DNA from: Faecalicatena contorta
GTDB lineage: Bacteria; Bacillota; Clostridia; Lachnospirales; Lachnospiraceae
Direction: 5' to 3' (one strand)
Assembly: GCF_039521745.1 (NCBI RefSeq)
Contig: NZ_BAAACT010000069.1
Length of the DNA: 64,000 nucleotides
The notes below the pieces were generated by a model. The model was given only the letters and a program-made list of their open reading frames with translations. It made no database searches and had not been told where the DNA came from. Position numbers and translations under genes: made by a program. Positions 42,766-51,789 of this stretch are shown here, piece by piece; the first letter of the stretch is position 1; each line of letters starts with the position of its first letter.

Positions 42766-44043
42766 ATGGCACAAAATACACAAGGTAACCAAAATGGGAA
42801 AGTAAAAGGGTTTTATGGCTGGTTTATCGTGGCCGCCTGTTTTCTGCTCTCGGCATCCAGTACCGGCCTTCTTACGAACCTGAACTCACTTTTTATTACG
42901 CCTGCAATTGAAACATTAAAAGTAAATCATTCTACATTTATGTTATTCAGTACACTGGCTATGTTTGCCTCTATGCTTGCAACTCCCTTTATCGGGCCTT
43001 TATTCCGTAAACACTCTGCCAGAAAGCTCATTATCATCGGAGGTATTCTGGGGGCCTGCGCACATTTAATTTACTCCGTTGCAGCCAATGTCTGGTTCTT
43101 TTATCTGGGTGGGATTATCGCCGGGGCATCATCAGGATTATTTGGAACAATTCCAATGAATTATCTGCTGGCAAACTGGTTCTATGATAAGCGCGGTACA
43201 ATGACAGGAATTGCCTTTACAGGCTCCAGCCTGATTACCTCTGCGCTTTCCCCTGTTGTCACCAGGCTGATCGCAGCATATGGTTGGCGGGCAACTTACC
43301 GCATCCTGGCCGTGACAATCATAATCGTTGTTTTAATCTCTGTTCTGTTAATACGTACCAAGCCTGAAGATATCGGGCAAAGGCCTCTCGGTACCGAAAA
43401 CAAAAGTGAAGCCGAAATTAAACCAACTGGTTTTATGCGTAAGGATGCTATGAAAAAGATCTGGTTCTGGACTTACGCAATCGGGGTATTCCTGATGGGG
43501 TTAGTCGTATCCGGTACCCAGCAGCAGTTAGTCACCTATTGGACTTCAGAAGGGATCTCTGCAGCCAGGGCAGCTACATTCTTCTCAATTGTTATGCTGG
43601 TGGGGCTGGTAGCAAAAATCCTCCTTGGAGGTGTTTTCGACCATTTTGGGAGTTCAAAATCCATTATTATATGTGGGATCATCTGTGCGGCGGCATTTGC
43701 CACCCTTGCTACCTGCCTCGGAAACGTAAGCGCCTTTATACCCGTTATTTTATTCGGAATCGTGTCTGCTGAATTGGTTATCGTTCCTTCCTTTACTGTG
43801 CAAAGGGTATTTGGTCTGCTGGACTATGCATCAAATGTCAGCCTGTTTACTACCATTCTGTTCCTGGGAAGCGCCGTCGGCATTCCGTTTTGTGCAATCA
43901 TTTTCGATTTTACAGGAAGTTACCGGATTGCATGGTTCCTATACGCTGTCCTTGCAGTAATACTGACAATCTGCCTGTTTATTTCCAACAAACTTTCGAT
44001 TAAGGCGTTTAAAGACACCCTTGGTATTGAAAGAGTGGACTAG
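42766..44043 (+). CDS. MFS transporter, oxalate/formate-antiporter-like group
   Basis: A 425-residue permease with twelve predicted helices. It has the GWFIVAACFLLSASSTG opening, a loop 2-3 region GPLFRKHSARKLI, the glycine-rich IIAGASSGLFGTIPMNYLLANWF, and RGTMTGIAFTGSS. The general shape is that of the OFA/monocarboxylate group. It is transcribed divergently from the kinase and is inferred to import the cluster's substrate without ATP. A strong AGGAGG precedes the ATG. The terminal loop is followed by a terminator. Confidence 0.88.
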   Translation: MAQNTQGNQNGKVKGFYGWFIVAACFLLSASSTGLLTNLNSLFITPAIETLKVNHSTFMLFSTLAMFASMLATPFIGPLFRKHSARKLIIIGGILGACAHLIYSVAANVWFFYLGGIIAGASSGLFGTIPMNYLLANWFYDKRGTMTGIAFTGSSLITSALSPVVTRLIAAYGWRATYRILAVTIIIVVLISVLLIRTKPEDIGQRPLGTENKSEAEIKPTGFMRKDAMKKIWFWTYAIGVFLMGLVVSGTQQQLVTYWTSEGISAARAATFFSIVMLVGLVAKILLGGVFDHFGSSKSIIICGIICAAAFATLATCLGNVSAFIPVILFGIVSAELVIVPSFTVQRVFGLLDYASNVSLFTTILFLGSAVGIPFCAIIFDFTGSYRIAWFLYAVLAVILTICLFISNKLSIKAFKDTLGIERVD

Positions 44044-44079
44044 ATTAAAAGAGCAAAGAATTCAATATAAGATAGCAGA

Positions 44080-44122
44080 AAAAAGGCTGCTCCGCACCAA
44101 AAGGTCCGGAACAGCTCTTTTT
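44080..44122 (+). terminator. Terminator after the MFS gene
   Basis: Imperfect stem AAAAAGGCTG-TCCG with CGGA-CAGC-CTTTTT, ending in a T-run on the plus strand 45-80 nt after the stop. Confidence 0.7.
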
Positions 44123-44236
44123 ATGTATATTTCAAAGGTAATACGAATTGTCAGGATCAGCAGATATTCAAATACATATGTCCTGTGCAGGCCAAAGGTA
44201 AGTTTACACAGAGTTGACATACAATCGCTGAACTTA

Positions 44237-44265
44237 TTGACAAACCCGAACCAAAATAGTATAAT
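44237..44265 (+). promoter_or_regulatory. Perfect consensus sigma-A promoter with no downstream gene
   Basis: TTGACA, exactly 17 nt, TATAAT. A second TTGACA lies about 20 nt upstream (near 44,217). The next credible gene start is 500 nt away and lies beyond a terminator, so an untranslated RNA is the likely product. Confidence 0.7.
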
Positions 44266-44271
44266 GTAACA

Positions 44272-44597
44272 AGTTATTTAGTTCTTTTAACCTGGTTCTG
44301 TTTTCACAGTTTAGTAACTGATCTTCGAATAATGATAAACCATTTATTCATTTTCACTATTTACACCACATTACATGAATAATATGAAAGAGAAGCGCAA
44401 TACTAATTCTGTGGCAGTACTGCAGTGATATCCTTTTCTATTTTTATGAAATCCATGATAGTATGACTGATATTCCTTTTATAACTCCGGAATTACTATA
44501 ATATTGTTTTCTACGTAAACCCAGACGGGTCCCTCTAAGATAAAGAAGCTGTCCTTTCAGGCCACTACTGGCCGTGAAAAGGGCAGCCTCTTTTGTT
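44272..44597 (+). ncRNA. Candidate small RNA in the 44.04-44.77 kb gap
   Basis: From the consensus promoter to the hairpin at 44,540-44,597 lies about 320 nt with no frame that has a ribosome site (the best are 16-17 codons, starting near 44,327 and 44,373). The 3' hairpin pairs around GGCCACTACTGGCC and ends in CTCTTTTG on the plus strand. The rest of the 720-nt gap shows nothing beyond the two terminators. Confidence 0.35.
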
Positions 44598-44765
44598 CAA
44601 GCACAAAGATCTGTTTTTTCAAGTACGCCAAGGCGGGCATCCTGCTCCGCATAACATAGTACCTCCGCGCACCTCCCCCAACTGCTAAAAACCCGCTAAA
44701 ATTCCCCTGCCCCCATTGTATCCCGCCCCCTCTGCACATATAATAAAGCGCAAAAAGGAGACCGA

Positions 44766-45608
44766 ATGAAACATACTAACTTACTGACAGCAATCAAAGG
44801 AATGATCGTAGGCGGAACCATGCTGGTACCGGGTGTAAGCGGCGGTTCCATGGCTATGATACTCGGCATTTACAGCAAACTGATCCATTCCGTAAGTTCC
44901 TTTACAAAACATAAAAAAGAAAACCTTCTTTTCCTTGCAGCCTTTTCTGCAGGCGGCGGATTCGGTATGGTTCTCTTTGCCCGTCCGCTGCTCGGGCTGA
45001 TCCAAAATTATCCCATGCCTACGCTGTACTTCTTTATGGGTGCAGTAACGGGCAGTGTACCCTTAACGCTTAAGCAGGCAGACATACGGCGCTTCTCCTG
45101 GAAATATCCGTTGTACATGGGCATCGGGCTGTCTGTGGTTCTGCTGTTCACCCTGCTTCCCTCCGGTGCATTACAGGCTGATATGACTACTGGGGCAGGC
45201 GGCCTGCTGCTTCTGGTATTAGCTGGATTTGTCGCAGCAATCGCACTGGTACTGCCGGGAATCAGCGTCTCCTATCTGTTCCTCCTGATGGGGATATACG
45301 ATTCCGTTATGGGGGCGATCAGCAGTTTCCGGCTGACATTCCTTGCGCCACTTGGCATCGGGCTGCTCTTGGGAATTGTCCTTACCACAAAGCTCCTGGA
45401 ACACGCCATGACAAAATACCCCCAGCCGGCATATCTTATAATTCTGGGATTTGTACTCGGTTCCATTGTGGAACTCTTCCCCGGTATTCCGTCCGGGCCG
45501 GAAATGCTTTTCTGCATCCTCACTTTTGCTGTCGGATTCGGAATCATCCGGCTGGTTTCTGTAACCGAAATAAAGCAACTCCAGAAATCCAGACCCGGAT
45601 ATCAATAA
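44766..45608 (+). CDS. DUF368-family membrane protein
   Basis: A 280-residue integral membrane protein with eight or nine helices. The DUF368 signature at the start is IKGMIVGGTMLVPGVSGGSMAMILGIY, repeated in the second half as LPGISVSYLFLLMGIYDSV. Proteins of this family have been linked to undecaprenyl-phosphate recycling across the membrane (the PopT group), which would serve the neighbouring envelope-polysaccharide operon. AAAAAGGAGA precedes the ATG. It converges on the CDP-glycerol transferase gene. Confidence 0.85.
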   Translation: MKHTNLLTAIKGMIVGGTMLVPGVSGGSMAMILGIYSKLIHSVSSFTKHKKENLLFLAAFSAGGGFGMVLFARPLLGLIQNYPMPTLYFFMGAVTGSVPLTLKQADIRRFSWKYPLYMGIGLSVVLLFTLLPSGALQADMTTGAGGLLLLVLAGFVAAIALVLPGISVSYLFLLMGIYDSVMGAISSFRLTFLAPLGIGLLLGIVLTTKLLEHAMTKYPQPAYLIILGFVLGSIVELFPGIPSGPEMLFCILTFAVGFGIIRLVSVTEIKQLQKSRPGYQ

Positions 45609-45619
45609 AATAGAGGTTC

Positions 45620-45650
45620 GCAGGCGGATCAGCAATCCGTCTGCCTTTTA
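45620..45650 (+). terminator. Terminator between the DUF368 and CDP-glycerol transferase genes
   Basis: A 10-bp stem (GCAGGCGGAT/ATCCGTCTGC, one wobble) with a CAGCA loop followed by TTTT on the plus strand. The convergent gene's stop codon lies inside the loop and stem. Confidence 0.7.
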
Positions 45651-46798
45651 TGTATCTCTTCTAAGATCCGATCCGCCAGCACCCTGGCCCCTTCTCCGTC
45701 CTCCTCCATCCCGACAAGCTCCATAAACTGCATGCACGCTGCTTTATATTCCTCACAATCAAACTCCAGAATATTTTGACGCAGCTGCGTTTTATTCTCT
45801 GCCAGGGAAAAGGGCAGCTCTTCGAAGGTAAAGTACAATTCCCGCTCATCAGCCAGATACCGGGCAATATCCCCCGCAAAAAGAAATACCGGCCTTCCCG
45901 TCAGCATAAACTCAAACATACTCCCGGAATAGTCCGTAATCATGACATCCGCGGCAGCCATAAGCTCCTGCATATCCGGATAATCAGAGGCGGGGATTAT
46001 TCCCTCCGAGCATTCCGTACCCTGATATGCCACATTGGGATGCATTCTGAAAAGGCAGATATAATCCCCTCCGAATCTGTCCCGCAGAGCTTCCAGGCAG
46101 GCGCCGATATCCAGCCGGTACCCTGCGCTTCCCGTTTTCGACCGGAAAGTAGGTGCATAGAGAAGGATCTTTTTCTCTTCCGGTATCCCAAAATATTCCC
46201 GTACCTTCCGGATTACCGCGGGGGGCGTATGGAGCAGAACACCGTTTCTGGGATGTCCGCACCGCATCACTTCTCCATGATACCAGAAGCTATTTCTGTA
46301 TTTGTCCGCCCGGAAAGCGTTATTAGAATACATCAGATCCGTCATGGATGCATCCCGCATGGCCTTTCTTACATAAGCCCGGTCCAGCTGCACGGCATCC
46401 TGTTCATTCTTTTTCAGTCCCAGGGAAGAATGCCATGTCTGAATATAATACTGCTCCTTCTTTTTCCGTATGCGGATACCGCTCTTAAAGTTATCCACCC
46501 ACACCCGCGCCGTCGCCTGCTCATACACCGCCCTGATTCCGCCGTACCGGACCGGACGGATACCTTTTGGAAATTCTTCCGGCATACCACGGGTCAGCCA
46601 TACGAGATCCAGATCCTCGTCCCGCTTTAACAGCTCCTCTGCTATATACTTCGGATCGCAGCCGTATCCCCTTCCTCCAAAATTATCAAACACGATTTTA
46701 TGATCCCTGGCCGGCAGCAATGCCAGGAAACCCAGGATCTTTTCACATGCCACCCAATATGCCTTTTCCAGCCAGCACGGTTTACGCTGCTTTTTCAT
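45629..46798 (-). CDS. CDP-glycerol glycerophosphotransferase-like (TagF/TagB group)
   Basis: A 389-residue peripheral membrane enzyme of the teichoic-acid polymerase group. Recognisable are QTWHSSLGLKKNEQD, LMYSNNAFRADKYRNSF, ILYAPTFRSKTG, MHPNVAYQG, and ITDYSGSMFEFMLTGRPVFLF. It transfers glycerol phosphate (or a related polyol phosphate) from a CDP donor onto a lipid-linked or glycan acceptor. It is the last gene of the polysaccharide operon. GAGGACAGAGGG precedes the ATG. Its presence suggests that the polymer carries polyol-phosphate groups. Confidence 0.85.
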   Translation of the reverse strand: MKKQRKPCWLEKAYWVACEKILGFLALLPARDHKIVFDNFGGRGYGCDPKYIAEELLKRDEDLDLVWLTRGMPEEFPKGIRPVRYGGIRAVYEQATARVWVDNFKSGIRIRKKKEQYYIQTWHSSLGLKKNEQDAVQLDRAYVRKAMRDASMTDLMYSNNAFRADKYRNSFWYHGEVMRCGHPRNGVLLHTPPAVIRKVREYFGIPEEKKILLYAPTFRSKTGSAGYRLDIGACLEALRDRFGGDYICLFRMHPNVAYQGTECSEGIIPASDYPDMQELMAAADVMITDYSGSMFEFMLTGRPVFLFAGDIARYLADERELYFTFEELPFSLAENKTQLRQNILEFDCEEYKAACMQFMELVGMEEDGEGARVLADRILEEIHKRQTDC

Positions 46799-46811
46799 TT
46801 ACCCTCTGTCC

Positions 46812-48098
46812 TCACTGATTGATATTTGCTAAAATATTAATTCCGTTTTCATATCCCATTTTGTCGTTTGCCAGCCTGACACAGTAAGCTTCAACTATAT
46901 CCCGCGGCTCTTCTTTTGAGATTTGGATTCCCACAGTCATTCCGTTTTTCTCCAGCTCTTCCCGCGGAAAGGGATTCGCTAATTCGGCGCTGACTGTCCC
47001 CTTTTCCTTTGATTCCATTTCTGAATCGGCCCTTATCCGCTTTTCCGCTTCCCCGCACCGCAGAATAAAATACCATCGGTAGTTCGGATTGATCATGGAA
47101 AAGCCGCTGTTTCTTATCCCCAGCTCCAGCCGTAACTGCTTTTTTGCCGTAAAATGCCTGTCGATACTAAACGATTCTGCCCACGGCCTGCAGCCCAGAT
47201 ACATTTTAATGTATTCATCCCCCGGCATATTGTCATATTCCTGCCCCGCCCAGTACTGCCACACCTCATGATTGTACTCCGCATGCAGGTACGACAGATT
47301 CAGCTGCTGCGCTTCTTCCGCCACATTGTGTATATCGGTGAATTCACTGATAAAGGGCATCTCTCCTCCGTTAAACGGCACCTTAATGTTCGCAGCGGAC
47401 CACCTCAGATCCTCTTCTCTTGTGTAATCTTCCCTGTAGGTACCCAGATCGCTTTCGCTGGAAAACAACCCGTCATTATAGACCCCCAGCCTGTCGGTAT
47501 CGCACCCCCATGCTTCAGCCTCCCGTATAAACTTCTGCCTTCTTACAGACACGGGAATTCTTTCATCCAGCACGCTCTCCCAAGCACGTATGACCTCCAT
47601 ACGGTACCTTTTTGTATCCATGTACCGGCTCTGGGTCCATTCTCCAAACGCACCGATCATACCGGCCTGGACTCCCGCGATACAGTCTTTATAAGCATTC
47701 AGAACCTTCCCTGTCTGACGGATGTGCTTTAGCATGATATCAAAATCCGGATCCTCATACTCCCCCTGGAAATCATATGCTGCCCGGAATATAACCGAAA
47801 GCCCCAGTTCCCTGGCAATGCTCAGTGCATTTTCCAGATCCTGTACCTTATCCTCTGGTATCACATCCATCTCCCTCTCGTCATCCAAAAGATAGGTAAG
47901 CAGAACTACATCATAGTCCGGGTGTTCCTCCGCCATATCATAGAGCCTGTCAGTATCCCCGGCGGAGCACTGGAAATAGACTCCCTGAAAGGGATTTGCC
48001 ACCCTGCTGCCACTCTCCCTGTAAGTAAAAGCAAGCCTGCCCCGGTACTCAGATACCGCCCAGATAACCGCAACCGCCAATAGAACTATAAGAATCAT
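46812..48098 (-). CDS. DUF4832/DUF4874-like membrane-anchored protein
   Basis: A 428-residue protein with one N-terminal helix and an exported domain resembling DUF4874 plus DUF4832 (NPFQGVYFQCSAG, GVQAGMIGAFGEWTQSRYM, RLGVYNDGLFSSESDLG, FDG-type cap then a C-terminal beta domain). The barrel looks like a glycosidase fold, but activity is unknown. The ATG at 48098 has only a weak site. GGAGG at the previous stop is followed after 9 nt by an in-frame ATT at 48137 that would give MKKDRKIQKALRF before the helix, a more typical start for a membrane anchor. Confidence 0.7.
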   Translation of the reverse strand: MILIVLLAVAVIWAVSEYRGRLAFTYRESGSRVANPFQGVYFQCSAGDTDRLYDMAEEHPDYDVVLLTYLLDDEREMDVIPEDKVQDLENALSIARELGLSVIFRAAYDFQGEYEDPDFDIMLKHIRQTGKVLNAYKDCIAGVQAGMIGAFGEWTQSRYMDTKRYRMEVIRAWESVLDERIPVSVRRQKFIREAEAWGCDTDRLGVYNDGLFSSESDLGTYREDYTREEDLRWSAANIKVPFNGGEMPFISEFTDIHNVAEEAQQLNLSYLHAEYNHEVWQYWAGQEYDNMPGDEYIKMYLGCRPWAESFSIDRHFTAKKQLRLELGIRNSGFSMINPNYRWYFILRCGEAEKRIRADSEMESKEKGTVSAELANPFPREELEKNGMTVGIQISKEEPRDIVEAYCVRLANDKMGYENGINILANINQ

Positions 48099-48141
48099 AA
48101 ATCGTAGTGCCTTTTGGATTTTTCTATCTTTTTTAATCGTC

Positions 48142-49146
48142 TCAAACCTCCGGAAATAATTTCAGATATACCTCCGCCATCACCCTGTATACCCGCGGTG
48201 AAACGGAAAATATGCGGATCGACAACCGCTCCATAAATCCCCCGCATTCCAGGATCTCTTTCCTATATATACCGTAAGTCAACTTCCATTGCGCCCGCAG
48301 CAGCCCGCTCAGCTCTTTTCGATCCGGCAGAAACTTCGCGGTCCGGTACCATGCGATCTGCAAATTGGTCAGATACCGTTTCCTCGCATACCGTTCCAGC
48401 TCCCGGTCATTGTTCTCCCGGAAAAATGTAACAGCCTCCCGCAGCGCCCTGATCTTATCCAGGCGCTTTTCCCGGAAGCCGTCATTCATGATGCTCCCGC
48501 TGCGCTGCAGATAATGGTACAGCGGGCGGTTTGATACAGCGACCCGTCTGGCTGCATAAAAAACGCGGTACGTCACAAACTCATCTTCGTGAGTCTTTCC
48601 TTCCGGATATACCAGCAGCGGCTTCAGGTCTCTGTGATAAAGTTTTCCCCAGGCAGTAATCATCGCACGCGTGCTTTCTTTCACGATCTTCTCGGCAGCC
48701 TGCCTGCCGGTATAAACCAGGGTATGAAAGTCCTGTTCCCCCTTCTTTTTGTTCTGCCCATTTCTGCTCTGCCCACTTTCGTGTTCCCATACCAGGCAGT
48801 ACCCGCAGACAGATACCTGTGCCCGGTATTCTACGGCATTATTGTACAGTACCTCCAAATATTCTGGCCCGATCCTGTCATCGCTGTCGATGTATGTAAT
48901 ATACTCCCCTTCTGCCAGGCCGGTTCCTGTATTTCTGGCCCCGGACAGCCCACGATTTTCCTGGTGCACGGCGCGGATTCTGGCGTCTTGCCCGGCATAC
49001 CTGTCGCAGATCTCCCCGCAGTTATCCGGGGAGCCGTCATCTACCAGGATCAGCTCAAAGTCCTGAAATGTTTGGCCCAGTATGGATTCAATGCATGCAT
49101 CCAGATACTGCTCCACCCTGTAAACAGGGACAATCACACTTATCAT
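48142..49146 (-). CDS. GT2 glycosyltransferase
   Basis: A 334-residue family 2 glycosyltransferase. The GT-A domain has VIVPVYRVEQYLDACIESIL, the nucleotide-binding LVDDGSPDNC, the DXD-like YIDSDDRIGPEYLEVL and KTHEDEFVTYRVFY. A C-terminal amphipathic helix region suggests peripheral membrane location. It probably adds one sugar to the repeating unit built by this operon; donor and acceptor are unknown. AGAGGAG precedes the ATG. Confidence 0.88.
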   Translation of the reverse strand: MISVIVPVYRVEQYLDACIESILGQTFQDFELILVDDGSPDNCGEICDRYAGQDARIRAVHQENRGLSGARNTGTGLAEGEYITYIDSDDRIGPEYLEVLYNNAVEYRAQVSVCGYCLVWEHESGQSRNGQNKKKGEQDFHTLVYTGRQAAEKIVKESTRAMITAWGKLYHRDLKPLLVYPEGKTHEDEFVTYRVFYAARRVAVSNRPLYHYLQRSGSIMNDGFREKRLDKIRALREAVTFFRENNDRELERYARKRYLTNLQIAWYRTAKFLPDRKELSGLLRAQWKLTYGIYRKEILECGGFMERLSIRIFSVSPRVYRVMAEVYLKLFPEV

Positions 49147-49159
49147 ATCTTTCGCTCCT

Positions 49160-50224
49160 CTACTTTAGAACTGCCGATGCATATCGTTTCATCAGCGGAT
49201 AGCATATATAAAATATGCGGCTGATGCTTTTAATCATTTTCCGCTTCAGCGCACACATGCAGAAACGATAGAACCACCTCTGCGGCGCCGAGACAAGGGA
49301 TCTTAAATGTTTTGATGCATCCACAGCGCCGAGCGCCTTTTCGACCTCCGGAGCATAGGCAAACGTCCCCGCCCGCTCTTCAAGACGTCTTATAGACATT
49401 CCTTCATATGGAATGTTTTTTATCATTGACCAGCAGAAAGACCTCATAATCACCGGAACCACCATATCCAGGTTCTCTTCCAGAACGCCCTCCCCATCGA
49501 GATAACCGACCAGCGTACGGATCATATTGACGCTTTTCGTATGAACCTGCGGATCTGGTCTGCGGGTCGTTGACGCATGAGCCGTTATGTAATAGCAGAT
49601 CGGACAGTCCATACAGTAAAACACCGGATTGCGGCTCCACACCTTCATGTTAAACAAAAAATCTTCCATATTCATGGTCCGGATGTCATCCATCCATATA
49701 TCCTGCTCCCGCAGAAACTGCCGCCGGTATAATTTGTTCCACACATAGCCGAACATGCTCTGCGTCTTCACTTTATGGTACAGCCCCACTTCTGCGTCTG
49801 TTCCCCGCCGTTTCATCAGGCCTTCCCCGGGTACGTGCACCCACTCCTCTGTTCGGTCGTCCGTCCTGTAATAACCGCCCATGGCGACATCCGCGTGGGC
49901 AGATTTTGCCTGTTCCCACAACCGGTAGATGTTCCTGATGTCCACCCTGTCATCTGCATCTGCAAAACAGATATACTTCCCTGCCGCTGCCCTGAGCCCA
50001 TAATTTCTGGCCAGCCCCTGTCCACAGTTCTCAATATGAAACACTTTGATTCGTTTATCTGCAGCGGCCTCCTCATCACAGATTATCCCCGTGCAGTCCG
50101 TAGACCCATCATCAATGATCAGAATCTCTATCTGCTCCTCCCACTCCCATCTGCGGATTTCACAAATGCAACGGCGTATAAACTGTTCCCCATTATATAC
50201 GGGGATAATAAAGCTGATCTCCAT
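49160..50224 (-). CDS. GT2 glycosyltransferase
   Basis: A 354-residue family 2 glycosyltransferase: SFIIPVYNGEQFIRRCI, LIIDDGSTDCTGIICDE, CFADADDRVDIRNIY, and TMNMEDFLFNMKVWSRN. Its C-terminal helical tail is longer than that of its neighbour and unrelated by eye. The ATG at 50224 follows GAGGAGG; the frame extending to 50,278 is not needed. It lies between the second flippase and the other GT2 gene. Confidence 0.88.
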   Translation of the reverse strand: MEISFIIPVYNGEQFIRRCICEIRRWEWEEQIEILIIDDGSTDCTGIICDEEAAADKRIKVFHIENCGQGLARNYGLRAAAGKYICFADADDRVDIRNIYRLWEQAKSAHADVAMGGYYRTDDRTEEWVHVPGEGLMKRRGTDAEVGLYHKVKTQSMFGYVWNKLYRRQFLREQDIWMDDIRTMNMEDFLFNMKVWSRNPVFYCMDCPICYYITAHASTTRRPDPQVHTKSVNMIRTLVGYLDGEGVLEENLDMVVPVIMRSFCWSMIKNIPYEGMSIRRLEERAGTFAYAPEVEKALGAVDASKHLRSLVSAPQRWFYRFCMCALKRKMIKSISRIFYICYPLMKRYASAVLK

Positions 50225-50289
50225 AATGCCTCCTCTTTCAGATACCATTTCCTTCTGCGGCAGGGCTTCACGGCACAAACCGGTTTTGC

Positions 50290-51789
50290 CTATGGTTTGC
50301 TATACTTTTTCATGCTCTGTTTAAAGATAAGATAGAATACCAGATAGCAAAGATTGCATACTCCCCCGCAAACAGCGGCTTTCAAGAGGAAGTGCAGGAC
50401 TCCGCCTTCCGGAAGCGCCCCGACGGCCAGCCCTGTAACAAGGAGGGATACCGCCATCTGCAGAAGCGTGATGAACTGATAATAGATTTCGTTTATAAAG
50501 CTTTTTTTAAAATACCGGAATACAATGAGGGGTTCGTACCAGAAAAGCGTGGCAGCCGATGCAATAGTTGTTGCAATTAAAATTCCCCACAGCCCCCATA
50601 TTTTTCCCAGTACAAAGGAAAGAACGATATTCAGCCCGCCCTTGATCAATATCATGCGTTTAATATTTTTAAACAGCCCGGCGCTTTCCCGGTACATCTT
50701 GGTGGCAGATCTGCATATTTCCAGGTAATAGTTTACAATGATCACAATAATCACTTCCCGGGAAAGCAGTTCCACCGACCCCATCCAGATCCTGATAAAA
50801 TCCTGGACCAGATAATAAAAACAGACAATCGTGGCTCCCGCCATCCAGGAATTGATAAACGAATAGAACTGGAAGCCCTGATATTGGTTTTCCCTTTCGC
50901 TCATGGACAGCATCTGGCCCACTCTTGCCGTAATAGCCTCGTAGAAAGCGGCAATCAGGCTTGTAATTCCTGCGATAATAAACTGATAATTCGAATAAAT
51001 TCCAACCATAGCAGTACTGATGAAGCGGGAGATAAAGATATTATCCGTATTGCTGATCAAAACCTTTCCAAACCGGTACATCACCATATCGGAAACATTG
51101 CTTTTGATCGTATCTGCCTCTTCTTTTTCCAGCCCGCTCACCCTTTTAAATAGAAACCCGTAGCGGATCTTCAGATATTTTCCGAAAATCCCGTTTATCA
51201 GAATATTTTTAACCAGTATGCAGACTACAAATGCCTCATAGCTTTTGAAGTACTTCAGAAGCAAGATCTCGATAATAAGGGCAGAGGCATCCACTCCTCC
51301 GGTCACCGCTGCCACAAAATATCTGCGCTGGTCCGCCTGGATAAAGTAATTCCTCACCATCTGCCTGTTATATAGAACGACGGACAGCATAAATGTCAGG
51401 TACGTGACAGCCACTTCCCAATCGCTGATACTGGCATTGACCGAGAACACCGCAAATATGGTGGATATAGAACCGATTCCGAGGACTGCACAGGTCATTT
51501 TTTTATAAATGCCATCATAGTGACGGTAAATGGCAGCCAGCCTCTCCTTATCTCCTCTGGCCAGAGGACCGTAAAAACTAAACAGCATCGCCGTCCCCGC
51601 GCCAAAATATGCAAAGGACAGAACGTCACAGAAATTGGAGTACAGGCTCTGAAGGCCCAGGTACTCCACATTCAAGTACAGGCATATCACCCGCTTTGAA
51701 ATAAGATTAATCACCAGCGACAAAACCTGGCTTAGCATGCTGACAATGATATTCCATTGCAGCAGCCTTTTTCCACTATCCTGCTGCAT
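50290..51789 (-). CDS. Wzx-like polysaccharide flippase
   Basis: A 499-residue MOP-superfamily exporter with about twelve to fourteen helices (LLQWNIIVSMLSQVLSLVINLISKRVICLYL, then FAYFGAGTAMLFSFYGPLARGD). It should move lipid-linked oligosaccharides to the outer face. Its presence next to PelG, itself a relative of this superfamily, means the operon carries two separate export routes. The ATG at 51789 has AGAAGGAG; it overlaps the pelG end by about 14 nt. Confidence 0.85.
   Translation of the reverse strand: MQQDSGKRLLQWNIIVSMLSQVLSLVINLISKRVICLYLNVEYLGLQSLYSNFCDVLSFAYFGAGTAMLFSFYGPLARGDKERLAAIYRHYDGIYKKMTCAVLGIGSISTIFAVFSVNASISDWEVAVTYLTFMLSVVLYNRQMVRNYFIQADQRRYFVAAVTGGVDASALIIEILLLKYFKSYEAFVVCILVKNILINGIFGKYLKIRYGFLFKRVSGLEKEEADTIKSNVSDMVMYRFGKVLISNTDNIFISRFISTAMVGIYSNYQFIIAGITSLIAAFYEAITARVGQMLSMSERENQYQGFQFYSFINSWMAGATIVCFYYLVQDFIRIWMGSVELLSREVIIVIIVNYYLEICRSATKMYRESAGLFKNIKRMILIKGGLNIVLSFVLGKIWGLWGILIATTIASAATLFWYEPLIVFRYFKKSFINEIYYQFITLLQMAVSLLVTGLAVGALPEGGVLHFLLKAAVCGGVCNLCYLVFYLIFKQSMKKYSKP

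Noticed and set aside
45272..45635. Antisense frames opposite the DUF368 gene
   Set aside because: They sit fully within the membrane protein's coding region and have no start signals.
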